Source: Propionivibrio sp. (GTDB lineage: Bacteria > Pseudomonadota > Gammaproteobacteria > Burkholderiales > Rhodocyclaceae). Taken from it: a stretch of 5,891 nucleotides of DNA. Below the pieces are notes generated by a model that did no database searches, was not told the origin of the DNA, and was given only the letters and a program-made list of their open reading frames with translations. A program made the position numbers and the translations under genes. This document shows positions 1-5,891 of the stretch, piece after piece (positions within the stretch are counted from its first letter, which is position 1; each line of letters begins with the position of its first letter). The stretch is from assembly GCA_017990155.1 (NCBI GenBank), contig JAGNOM010000191.1, forward strand, positions 1-5,891. Reading direction: 5' to 3'.

Positions 1-3000
1 ATTTCACCTGATCAGCCTCGTCGTAGATGACCAGCGCGTCGCTTGCCGCCGCCGTTGCAACACTCGGCGCGCTCGCGGCGGGCGCTGCTCCCGAAACCGG
101 CATGATCGGAATCGTCACGCCGTTGCCGACCTGCGCCTTGCTCGACGCCGCCAGCTCCGACATCGCCCGCGCGAAGCTGTCGAGCGACGAATCGCGCTGC
201 TTCACGCTGTCCTGCACCTCGGCCTTGAGCGCTGCGATACCCGCCTGGTACTCGACGCTCATCTTCGACACGTGCTGACCAGCGAGGTATTGCAGCAGAC
301 TCCAGTACTTGCGCCGCTCCTCGACGAGCGCGACGACCGAGCTGGAGACACCCAGCTTGATCAGACGCTTCTTGCTGTCAGCCGAGTAAATGAAGGCCGT
401 CTTGCCCTCGCGTTGCGCCTCGGGCAGATCAACGAACTCCTCGACCGGCACGAGATCGACTGCATCATCGGCGAGCTTCCTGAACTGCTTCTTGAAGCGG
501 ATTTCGCCGAGCGCGAAGTGTGCTGGCGTCAGCGCCATGGTCATCAGTTGCAGCTTGCCGTCGGCGTCAACGTATTCGAGCGAGGTCGTGCTCCAGGTCT
601 TCTCCGGGTCCGGGTTACCGTCAAGCGAGAACCACTCGTGCAGCGTCTTGCCGCGGCGCGGATCATGCACGAAGACCGGGTTCATCCGGCTCTCGACCGC
701 CAGCCTCGACTGGCGCGCCGAGACGTTGTCGGCAATGCCGTTCTCTCCCTGGCACGGCGTGTAGACGTCGAGCACGGCGGGCGAATCGGTGTAGGTCAGG
801 AACTCCATCGTGTTCTTGAGGAAGTGACCCTGCAATGCGGTACTCGTCGAACAGACAAACACGTTCGAATGGAACGACGCGATCAGCCCGAGTTCCTTGC
901 GCGCCTCGTGCTTACCACTGGAGGCGCTGCCGACACGCGCCAGATCTGAATCCTGCCCGATGAAGCTCGACGTCGACGCCTGGCCACCAGTATTGGAATA
1001 GGCGCCGGTATTCAACACCAGCACCTTGATCGGCGTATCGCTGGCCAGGATGCGCGAGAGCGCGCCGAAGCCGATGTCGTAGGTGGCACCATCGCCGCCG
1101 ATGGTCATCACCGTCGGCATCAGCGCCAGTTCCTGCTTGGTGAAATCGCTCCACGAGAGCATGCGCATCGCCTGCTCGTACTTCTCGGGAACATAGGCGT
1201 CGTCGAGTTCGAGGCGAGCAACGCGCAGTGCGCGCACATCGGCGACGGTCTGCGCCGAGATGCCCTCGAAGATGCCCTTGGCCAGCGGCTGGGCGTCCTG
1301 GAACAGACTGTTCACCCACGGATCGTTGTAGGCGTTGAACGGGAAGGTCGACGCATAGACGCTGCTGCAGCCGGTGGAATTGGCAATCACCGCGCCGGCC
1401 GGGCCGTTGCCGGTCGGGCCGCTTTCGTAGAGGTAGAGCCGCTTTTCCAGCGTCGCGATGAGGTCGCCGATGCGCTTGCTGCGCTCTGCCTCCTTCTTCG
1501 ACAGCGATGCCTGCTTGCTGCCGAGCGCTGCGATGAGGCTTTCCAGTTCGGCGATGTGCTCATGGCGGCGCTTGTCGGTGATCGCGTGGTTGGTCGCCAT
1601 CACCAGCCGGATCGCCGTCACTTCGCCACAACCGCGACAGCCGCCGTGACCGCCGGTCGTCGAGTAGTAGTTGGAACGGTCGAGCAGCAAGCGCTTGATC
1701 TCGCCGCCAGGCTCGATCGCACCGTCGACAAAGCGCGCCGGCGTATTCGGCGTCTTGCTCATGAAGTCGAAGCGCTGCTGCAGAGTCGAAAGCAGCGGCG
1801 CATCCTGTTCGTGCGGCGAGAGTGCCTTCGGGCCGCAGACGTCGATGCACTCCAGACAGCCGGTACATTTCCACGGATCAATATTGACGCTGAACAGCCC
1901 GCCCATTCCGGCGACGGCCTTTTCGGCGGCATCAAAGAACGGCCGCGTCTTGGCAACCGGGTAAGTCGCCAGCACATCGACAAGCTTGGTGAAGTTACCA
2001 AGAAGCGTCGCCTGCTTGGTCGGAATCCTTGCCGCAGCTTCGGCGACGAGTTCGTGGAAGGCGCGCGCTTCCTTGCTCTGGCGATATGACTCGCGCACGG
2101 CTTCGGCGACGGCGTAGATCTGGCCGCGCATCGCTTCGCGCTGCGCTTCGGTGATGTCGAGTGTGCTGATTCCGGTGAGCAGGAGTTCGTGAATGTCGTG
2201 CACCGAGTTCGGGATCGCCGCATCCGGGCAGACCAGCGCGCACTCCATACAGCCGGTACACAGATCGGGATTGAAGATCGGCACGGCGCGGCGGAACAGC
2301 CCCTTGTCCTTCGAACCGGCGGTGCCGGCCGGCATGAACATGCCGGTGCCGGGGAGCACCGGTGCCTCGCCAATCGTCCCTTCGCGGAAGGGCTTGGCGA
2401 TCATGTCGTCGAAGTACTCGCGGTCGAACAGCCCGCCGCAGCCGGACGAACCGGCCGGCTGGCACATCGCCGCCGAAAGCGAGGCGTTGTGCAGAGCGAT
2501 CGGCGCCGGGCGGGCGTCGATCTTCTTCATGGCTGCGGCGTTGTAGTCGACGCACGTGGTCGACTGCAGGCCCTCGCGGATGACGGCCATGTTGCCTTCG
2601 ACCACCGCCGCGCCCTTGGCACCGAACTTCTTGCTGATCTGCTTCTGGATTTTTTCCAGGATCGCATCGGCCGACGCGCCAGCGGAAACCTGCTGGACGT
2701 GACCGGCCACCGCGCCGATGAAGGCGATGCCCATCATGCGCGTCGCGAGTTCCGGCGTCGGCGCGTTGCGCTTGGCGACGCCAAAGGCATCGATGATGAG
2801 GAAGTTGATCTTCTTCTCGCGGATCGTCTTGCGCGCCGTCGGCGGCAGTTCGGCCCAGACTTCCTCGGGCGTGGCGTTCGACTGCATGATGAAGGTGCCG
2901 CCCTCGGCCAGACCGCGCAGCGGGTTGGTGTGGCTGAACGCGCGGTGATCGGGCGAGATGACGACTTCAACGTCCTCAAGTTCGGCGTTGGTAATCTTGA

Positions 3001-4810
3001 TCGGCTCCGGACTCAGCGTGATGTAGAAATTGGTCGGCGCGCCGCTCTTCTCCGAGCCGTACTTCGGCGCCGACTTCGAGTGCATTTCGAGGACGCCGGC
3101 GAGGATATCGGTCAGCAGCTTGCCCGAGGCAATGGTGCCGTAGCCGCCCACCGAGTGGAAGCGTACACGGAACGCCGAATCAGGCAGCAGGCGCGGATTG
3201 TCACCCGTTTCCAGCGCCATCAGCTCGGTCGCCGGATAGGCGGCCCTCAAACGTTTCTGCAGTTCGGCCATGCGCGGCGACGGACTCTTCGAGAAGAACT
3301 GGGAGCCGAGATAGATGAGCGGTGCGCTATTCGGCGCCTTGCCCTCCATGTTCTTGAACGCGGCGATCAGGTGGCGCGGCTGCAGGTCGTGCCCTCCGAG
3401 GCCGAAGATCGCCGTCGTCAGACGCGGCATGGTCTTGATCGCCGGGATGCCTTCATGGCGCATTTGAGTCGCGTTTTCGCAACCCTTGAACAGCGCCTGC
3501 GTTACCAGCGTCGTCAGCGCGGTTTGCTCGGAGCGTTCGAGGACGGTGATGGCTTTCTTGCCCTTGAGCGCGGCAACCACCTCTGCATCCGGGAAAGGCT
3601 GCAATATCTTGATCGAAACGACGCCGACCTTCTTGCCCTGGCTGCGCAGGTAGGTGACGACGGCTTCGACGTCGTCGGTGACCGACCCCAAGCCGACCAT
3701 CACCGTTTCCGCGTCGTCGCACATGAATGTATGGACTGGCGAGTAGTTGCGCCCGGTCAGCGCCGAGTACTCGGACATGGCCTGACGGACCAGTCCCGGC
3801 ACCTCGCTGACGAAGTGCGTGCGGTGATCGGCCGAGCCAGCCTGGAAGTCCGGCTGGTTCTGCACCGCGCCGGTCAGTCCCGGATTGTTGATGTCGACCT
3901 GCGCCGGCACGAGCTGCCGGGTGCCTTTCTCGAAAGCATTGATCCACTGGCGCCGCCACTGCCCGTGCAATTCTTCAGGCAGCCAGTCCAGCGTCTTGGC
4001 GACCAGCGCGCCGTCGTTGTCCTTCTCGATCTTGGCGGCGTTGGTCGCGAGAAACTTCTTCAGTGCTGCGAAATTCGTCGCCGTGATCTCGGCTTCGTGG
4101 CGCACCAGATACTGCGTCAACTGAAATACGCGCCCCTTGGAACCGAACAGAACTTCTTGTGCCAAAGTCGGTGTCTTGATACGTCCGGCCGGATCACCGA
4201 GGTATTCGCGCAGGAGTTCGGGCTCGGGCAAGCGCGCTTCGCTCATCATGTGGCTGGTCGAGAAACCATCCATCGCGTTGGCGACGGGAATCAGCGAAAG
4301 CGCGGAGACCCGGTACGAAATCGCCGCCAGGTCGGCCGCCTCCTGCGGATTCGAGCCGAACAGGATGGTGTAGCCCGACGACAGCAGCGCATAAACATCG
4401 TCATGCCCGGCCATCACGTTGAGCGAGTGCTTGGAGACGACCCGTGCCGCAACCTGCAGCACGAAGCCGCCGACCTTCTTGCCGACCGTCACGTAGTGCG
4501 ATTCCAGCGCATACAGAATGCCCTGGCTGGAGGAAGCGTTGGAGATGAACTGGCCGCCGGTCAGCGTCGCGCCGAGCGCGCCGCTCTGCGCCGAATGCTC
4601 GCCCTCCGGCTCGAAGAAAAACGGGTGCTTGCCCCAGACATTGATGCCGCCTTCAGCACGGAAGGCTTCGTAGATCTCGGCGATTTCGGTCGATGGCGTG
4701 ATCGGATAACCGATGACGCCGCCGCAAACGTTGTTCATGACGTGCGCCACGGCGCCGTTGCCGTGGATGACGCTGGAGATGCCGGGGAATTTCACTTGTG
4801 GAGCTTTCAT
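1..4810 (-). CDS. nifJ: Very long NifJ-family pyruvate:ferredoxin/flavodoxin oxidoreductase, 3'-partial
   Basis: Likely oxidises pyruvate with CoA to acetyl-CoA and CO2, passing electrons to ferredoxin or flavodoxin in the cytoplasm (family knowledge). The frame is open for 1603 codons and leaves the window without a stop. Seen in order: PYR domain with YPITPST (T38, P39), an acidic EPEGEH stretch (67-72), VAAR (R123, aligning with the substrate-binding Arg of PFOR) and DGFSTSH (181-187); transketolase C-like domain with VMVGLGS (370-376); gamma domain from about 545 with VGGYGT (554-559); two CX2CX2CX3C motifs (C851/854/857/861 and C982/985/988/992); TPP domain with GGHGGCRGCGE (C1058, C1061), STGCSS (C1148), GGDGA (D1240), YSNTGGQ (N1273) and YTPC (C1353). 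The ATG at 4810 puts MKAPQVKFPG directly before the conserved N-terminal GNGA. It exceeds classical NifJ by over 400 residues through insertions and a C-terminal extension. The family is certain; the exact 2-oxoacid substrate and the symbol are less so. Confidence 0.95.
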   Translation of the reverse strand, partial: MKAPQVKFPGISSVIHGNGAVAHVMNNVCGGVIGYPITPSTEIAEIYEAFRAEGGINVWGKHPFFFEPEGEHSAQSGALGATLTGGQFISNASSSQGILYALESHYVTVGKKVGGFVLQVAARVVSKHSLNVMAGHDDVYALLSSGYTILFGSNPQEAADLAAISYRVSALSLIPVANAMDGFSTSHMMSEARLPEPELLREYLGDPAGRIKTPTLAQEVLFGSKGRVFQLTQYLVRHEAEITATNFAALKKFLATNAAKIEKDNDGALVAKTLDWLPEELHGQWRRQWINAFEKGTRQLVPAQVDINNPGLTGAVQNQPDFQAGSADHRTHFVSEVPGLVRQAMSEYSALTGRNYSPVHTFMCDDAETVMVGLGSVTDDVEAVVTYLRSQGKKVGVVSIKILQPFPDAEVVAALKGKKAITVLERSEQTALTTLVTQALFKGCENATQMRHEGIPAIKTMPRLTTAIFGLGGHDLQPRHLIAAFKNMEGKAPNSAPLIYLGSQFFSKSPSPRMAELQKRLRAAYPATELMALETGDNPRLLPDSAFRVRFHSVGGYGTIASGKLLTDILAGVLEMHSKSAPKYGSEKSGAPTNFYITLSPEPIKITNAELEDVEVVISPDHRAFSHTNPLRGLAEGGTFIMQSNATPEEVWAELPPTARKTIREKKINFLIIDAFGVAKRNAPTPELATRMMGIAFIGAVAGHVQQVSAGASADAILEKIQKQISKKFGAKGAAVVEGNMAVIREGLQSTTCVDYNAAAMKKIDARPAPIALHNASLSAAMCQPAGSSGCGGLFDREYFDDMIAKPFREGTIGEAPVLPGTGMFMPAGTAGSKDKGLFRRAVPIFNPDLCTGCMECALVCPDAAIPNSVHDIHELLLTGISTLDITEAQREAMRGQIYAVAEAVRESYRQSKEARAFHELVAEAAARIPTKQATLLGNFTKLVDVLATYPVAKTRPFFDAAEKAVAGMGGLFSVNIDPWKCTGCLECIDVCGPKALSPHEQDAPLLSTLQQRFDFMSKTPNTPARFVDGAIEPGGEIKRLLLDRSNYYSTTGGHGGCRGCGEVTAIRLVMATNHAITDKRRHEHIAELESLIAALGSKQASLSKKEAERSKRIGDLIATLEKRLYLYESGPTGNGPAGAVIANSTGCSSVYASTFPFNAYNDPWVNSLFQDAQPLAKGIFEGISAQTVADVRALRVARLELDDAYVPEKYEQAMRMLSWSDFTKQELALMPTVMTIGGDGATYDIGFGALSRILASDTPIKVLVLNTGAYSNTGGQASTSSFIGQDSDLARVGSASSGKHEARKELGLIASFHSNVFVCSTSTALQGHFLKNTMEFLTYTDSPAVLDVYTPCQGENGIADNVSARQSRLAVESRMNPVFVHDPRRGKTLHEWFSLDGNPDPEKTWSTTSLEYVDADGKLQLMTMALTPAHFALGEIRFKKQFRKLADDAVDLVPVEEFVDLPEAQREGKTAFIYSADSKKRLIKLGVSSSVVALVEERRKYWSLLQYLAGQHVSKMSVEYQAGIAALKAEVQDSVKQRDSSLDSFARAMSELAASSKAQVGNGVTIPIMPVSGAAPAASAPSVATAAASDALVIYDEADQVK
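38..91 (-). other. Ala/Pro-rich linker leading to an additional C-terminal domain of NifJ
   Basis: This codes for residues 1574-1591, an Ala/Pro/Ser-rich low-complexity stretch (GAAPAASAPSV followed by ATAAASD). It follows a charged helical segment after the normal NifJ end-like sequence (LVEERRKYW). The sequence then becomes ordered again with ALVIYDEADQVK at the window edge. The pattern is that of a flexible tether joining the catalytic core to a further domain whose body lies outside the window. Confidence 0.6.
1421..1585 (-). other. Predicted coiled-coil insertion inside the TPP domain of NifJ
   Basis: This stretch codes for residues about 1076-1130 of the NifJ-like protein, between C1061 and C1148, two ligands of the TPP-proximal [4Fe-4S] cluster. 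In Desulfovibrio africanus PFOR the equivalent cysteines (C815, C840) are 25 residues apart; here they are 87 apart. The added segment is charged and helical in character. It has two runs with hydrophobic spacing (I1086, L1089, I1093, L1096, then I1114, L1117, L1121, L1125) separated by a polar GSKQAS turn, which suggests an antiparallel helical hairpin. It reads in frame without disruption and re-enters the conserved core at NSTGCSS. The coiled-coil assignment is by eye. Confidence 0.6.
1868..2227 (-). other. Extended linker between the two [4Fe-4S] motifs of NifJ
   Basis: This codes for residues 862-981, the 120 residues separating C861 of the first CX2CX2CX3C motif from C982 of the second. 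Classical NifJ has roughly 45-50 residues there. The segment is rich in Ala, Glu, Arg and Lys, with few Gly or Pro over long runs (about 878-935), so it is probably mostly alpha-helical. Both cluster motifs keep all four cysteines; the second is followed by Gly rather than the more usual Pro (VCGPKAL). The insertion probably packs on the ferredoxin domain surface, which is inference. Confidence 0.6.
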
Positions 4811-4818
4811 GATGAGGA

Positions 4819-4824
4819 ATCCAA
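4819..4824 (-). promoter_or_regulatory. Weak ribosome binding site of nifJ
   Basis: On the minus strand TTGGAT precedes TTCCTCATC and then the ATG at 4810, placing GGA nine bases before the start codon. It is a poor Shine-Dalgarno match, but no better one is near, and the start is fixed by the conserved NifJ N-terminus rather than by this site. Confidence 0.35.
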
Positions 4825-4891
4825 TGAAATGGAAAAACGCAGCAAAAAACTGACCGCAGAAAATGACTTGACCCAAGGACTCAAAAACTGG

Positions 4892-4907
4892 AGCGAATGC
4901 CGGCCCA
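4892..4907 (-). promoter_or_regulatory. Candidate sigma-54 (-24/-12) promoter for nifJ
   Basis: The minus strand reads TGGGCCGGCATTCGCT. Against the sigma-54 consensus TGGCACG-N4-TTGCW it keeps the invariant GG and GC with exactly ten bases between them and matches 9 of 12 defined positions. It would start transcription about 70 bases upstream of the ATG at 4810. A TGT-N10-ACA element lies upstream at 5087-5102. nifJ is under NifA/sigma-54 control in some diazotrophs (established), but no nif gene is visible here to confirm that context. GG-N10-GC matches are common in GC-rich DNA, so this stays tentative. Confidence 0.35.
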
Positions 4908-5038
4908 AAACACCCGGAACGCCACACGCAAGCAAGCTTCGGATCCGTGACAGGCAGTGAGGAGCGGAGCTATCCCGATGCGCTGACCGGCGACTTGGAG
5001 ACCGGCAGGCAGGATGCTGAAGCTGGCGATGAAAGGAC

Positions 5039-5065
5039 GAACGTCCGGCGACTCGCCACACGTTC
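5039..5065. repeat. Inverted repeat, arms GAACGT / ACGTTC with inner GGCGA / TCGCC
   Basis: GAACGT at 5039-5044 is matched by its reverse complement ACGTTC at 5060-5065. Nested inside, GGCGA (5047-5051) and TCGCC (5053-5057) form a second pair centred on base 5052, so both pairs share one axis of symmetry. An overlapping alternative pairing, GGAC-GAAC-GTCC, sits at 5035-5046. No T-run follows on either strand, so a dimeric regulator's operator is more likely than a terminator. The regulator is unknown. Confidence 0.45.
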
Positions 5066-5086
5066 CGGAGGCACGAACAACGACAA

Positions 5087-5102
5087 TGTCTCAACTGCTA
5101 CA
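5087..5102. promoter_or_regulatory. TGT-N10-ACA element, NifA upstream activator-like
   Basis: The plus strand reads TGT, then CTCAACTGCT, then ACA, which fits the NifA upstream activating sequence consensus TGT-N10-ACA exactly. It lies about 180 bases upstream of the candidate -24 element, within the usual working range of such enhancers. A six-base fixed pattern has roughly a one in seven chance of occurring somewhere in a region this size, so it counts only in combination with the promoter candidate. Confidence 0.3.
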
Positions 5103-5152
5103 ACAACGCCCAGAAACCCAATGACCATGAACAAGCACCTTTAGCAAACCCT

Positions 5153-5168
5153 TGCCGCGACTGCGGCA
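5153..5168. repeat. Perfect 6-bp hairpin, TGCCGC-GACT-GCGGCA
   Basis: The arms at 5153-5158 and 5163-5168 are perfect reverse complements around a four-base loop. Read on the minus strand it is followed by AGGGTTTG, which is not a proper U-tract, and it lies about 235 bases beyond the stop of the diguanylate cyclase gene. It could be a weak terminator for readthrough from that gene or an unrelated structure. Confidence 0.4.
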
Positions 5169-5402
5169 GACGTTACCTACACTGTTCTGTTACGGATGTT
5201 CTAAAAAGCAAATGATGTGCCGTCGAGTCGATGCGCTGCCGGAAAGGAGAACGTTCGGGGCGACTACGTGCGAATCGACTGATGTAGCAGCAAGTATGCG
5301 GCGACATGGGGTCAGAAGCCAAGACCTGATATCAAAAATCGGCAAACTCTCGACCGGAAGCCAGCCGCGACCAGCGCCCGCAAGGACGACCTTCACAGCC
5401 GG

Positions 5403-5891
5403 TCAGGCTTTCGAAGGGTCGAAAAATCGATAGCAGTTCTTGCCGGCGAGCTTCGCGTCGTACATCGCGTGATCGGCCTGCCGCAACAGTTGATCGCCCG
5501 AAAGATCGATTGCCTGCGGGTAGAAGGTCACCCCGATGCTGGCCGAGCGCTGGAAAACCGCACCGCCAAACTCCAGCGGCTCGGCTACGGCGGCGAGCAG
5601 ACGGCCGAGCGTCGGCAGGCTGTTGCGCTCATCCGGCAAGTCGAGCAACACGGCGACGAACTCATCGCCGCCCAAGCGGGCGAGCGTGTCGCCTTCGCGC
5701 AATACGCTGCGCATCCGGCTCGATACGGTGACCAGCAGATGGTCGCCGGCATCGTGACCGTACTGGTCGTTGACGCTCTTGAATCCGTCGATGTCGATGA
5801 ACGCCACCGCCAGCGACTGGCCGCGCCGAAGCGCCTGCGCCATGCTCTGCTGCATGCGGTCGGAAAGCAGGATGCGATTCGGCAAGTTCGT
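5403..5891 (-). CDS. Diguanylate cyclase, C-terminal GGDEF domain (5'-partial)
   Basis: The GGDEF domain makes cyclic di-GMP from two GTP and usually acts as a dimer controlled by an N-terminal sensor (family knowledge). The fragment opens at the right edge with TNLPNR, the domain's usual (D.LT.LPNR) start. The TTG at 5885 lies inside that motif and is not a real start. Seen next: FIDIDGFKSVND with the metal-binding Asp and substrate Asn, GHDAGD, an REGD inhibitory site (5688-5699) exactly five residues before an intact GGDEF (5658-5672), SIGVTFYP, and ADHAMYDAKLAGKN near the end. All catalytic positions are conserved, so it is probably active and product-inhibited. It stops (TGA) seven residues after KNCY, so no EAL domain follows. 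The sensory region lies outside the window. It is co-directional with nifJ but 592 bases away, so probably not in one operon. Confidence 0.95.
   Translation of the reverse strand, partial: TNLPNRILLSDRMQQSMAQALRRGQSLAVAFIDIDGFKSVNDQYGHDAGDHLLVTVSSRMRSVLREGDTLARLGGDEFVAVLLDLPDERNSLPTLGRLLAAVAEPLEFGGAVFQRSASIGVTFYPQAIDLSGDQLLRQADHAMYDAKLAGKNCYRFFDPSKA

Larger units (their letters stand above)
4811..5402. other. Intergenic region between the diguanylate cyclase gene and nifJ; nifJ upstream region
   Basis: No convincing gene is present. The short open frames on both strands have Arg/Ser/Cys-rich or patternless translations and no recognisable domain. Base composition is visibly less GC-rich than the flanking genes, with A-runs on the plus strand (4834-4838, 4844-4849, 4884-4888) close to the nifJ start. 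The stretch holds the nifJ leader, a candidate sigma-54 promoter and distal TGT-N10-ACA element, an inverted repeat at 5039-5065 and a small perfect hairpin at 5153-5168. No clear T-tailed terminator follows the 3' end of the upstream gene. Confidence 0.7.

Noticed and set aside
272..949. A 225-codon plus-strand open frame
   Set aside because: It lies wholly opposite conserved NifJ TPP-domain codons and shows no family motif.
4934..4946. Adjacent HindIII and BamHI recognition sequences (AAGCTTCGGATCC), suggesting a cloning junction
   Set aside because: The flanking sequence continues without vector-like DNA or a composition break, so coincidence is more likely.
2189..4960. A 923-codon plus-strand open frame antisense to nifJ
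   Set aside because: Its translation is Arg/Asp/His-rich with no recognisable domain, and it mirrors the minus-strand NifJ coding frame, whose motifs are unmistakable. Long antisense frames are a usual by-product of GC-rich codon bias.
4984..5006. Direct repeat of GACCGGC
   Set aside because: Two 7-base copies 16 bases apart in GC-rich DNA are within chance expectation.
4807..5094. A 95-codon minus-strand frame overlapping the nifJ start
   Set aside because: It is Arg/Ser/Cys-rich with no pattern, is in a different frame from NifJ, and runs over its start. The region is better read as leader and promoter.
5190..5396. A 68-codon minus-strand frame with GTG start just after the diguanylate cyclase gene
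   Set aside because: There is no clear ribosome binding site and no recognisable domain, and its length is what chance gives in such DNA. It is not excluded as a small gene, but it is unsupported.
4947..5433. Plus-strand frames of 65 and 93 codons in the intergenic region
   Set aside because: Their translations are patternless, and the second runs into the 3' end of the GGDEF gene on the other strand.
5883..5885. TTG as start codon of the GGDEF gene
   Set aside because: It lies inside the conserved TNLPNR motif, and the frame stays open to the window edge, so the true start is outside.

Overview
The window is GC-rich and holds two same-strand (minus) genes, both cut by the window edges, separated by a gene-free stretch of about 590 bases. 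Codon use is strongly G/C-ending. The protein types (a very long NifJ-family oxidoreductase and a standalone C-terminal GGDEF domain) would suit a facultative or anaerobic proteobacterium, perhaps a Rhodocyclales-type betaproteobacterium. That placement is inference from general style only, because no rRNA or marker gene is present.

Bases 1-4810 (minus) are one uninterrupted reading frame of 1603 complete codons that runs off the left edge. It encodes a single-chain pyruvate (2-oxoacid):ferredoxin/flavodoxin oxidoreductase of the NifJ family. All core parts are present in the normal NifJ order: pyrimidine-binding domain, transketolase C-like domain, gamma domain, a 2x[4Fe-4S] ferredoxin domain, and a TPP/Mg-binding domain with the four cysteines of the third cluster. 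The protein is at least 400 residues longer than textbook NifJ (about 1170-1200 aa). The extra length lies in discrete insertions and in a C-terminal extension that is still open at the window edge.

Bases 4811-5402 are non-coding by my reading. They hold the presumed nifJ leader, a candidate sigma-54 -24/-12 promoter with a TGT-N10-ACA (NifA-type) element about 180 bases upstream of it, a dyad built on GAACGT/ACGTTC, and a perfect 6-bp hairpin. All of these regulatory calls are tentative.

Bases 5403-5891 (minus) encode the C-terminal GGDEF domain of a diguanylate cyclase. It has an intact active site and an intact inhibitory site, and its N-terminal sensory part lies beyond the right edge. 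The wide gap suggests it is a separate transcription unit, and nothing visible links c-di-GMP signalling functionally to the oxidoreductase. I found no mobile element, CRISPR array, tRNA or rRNA.
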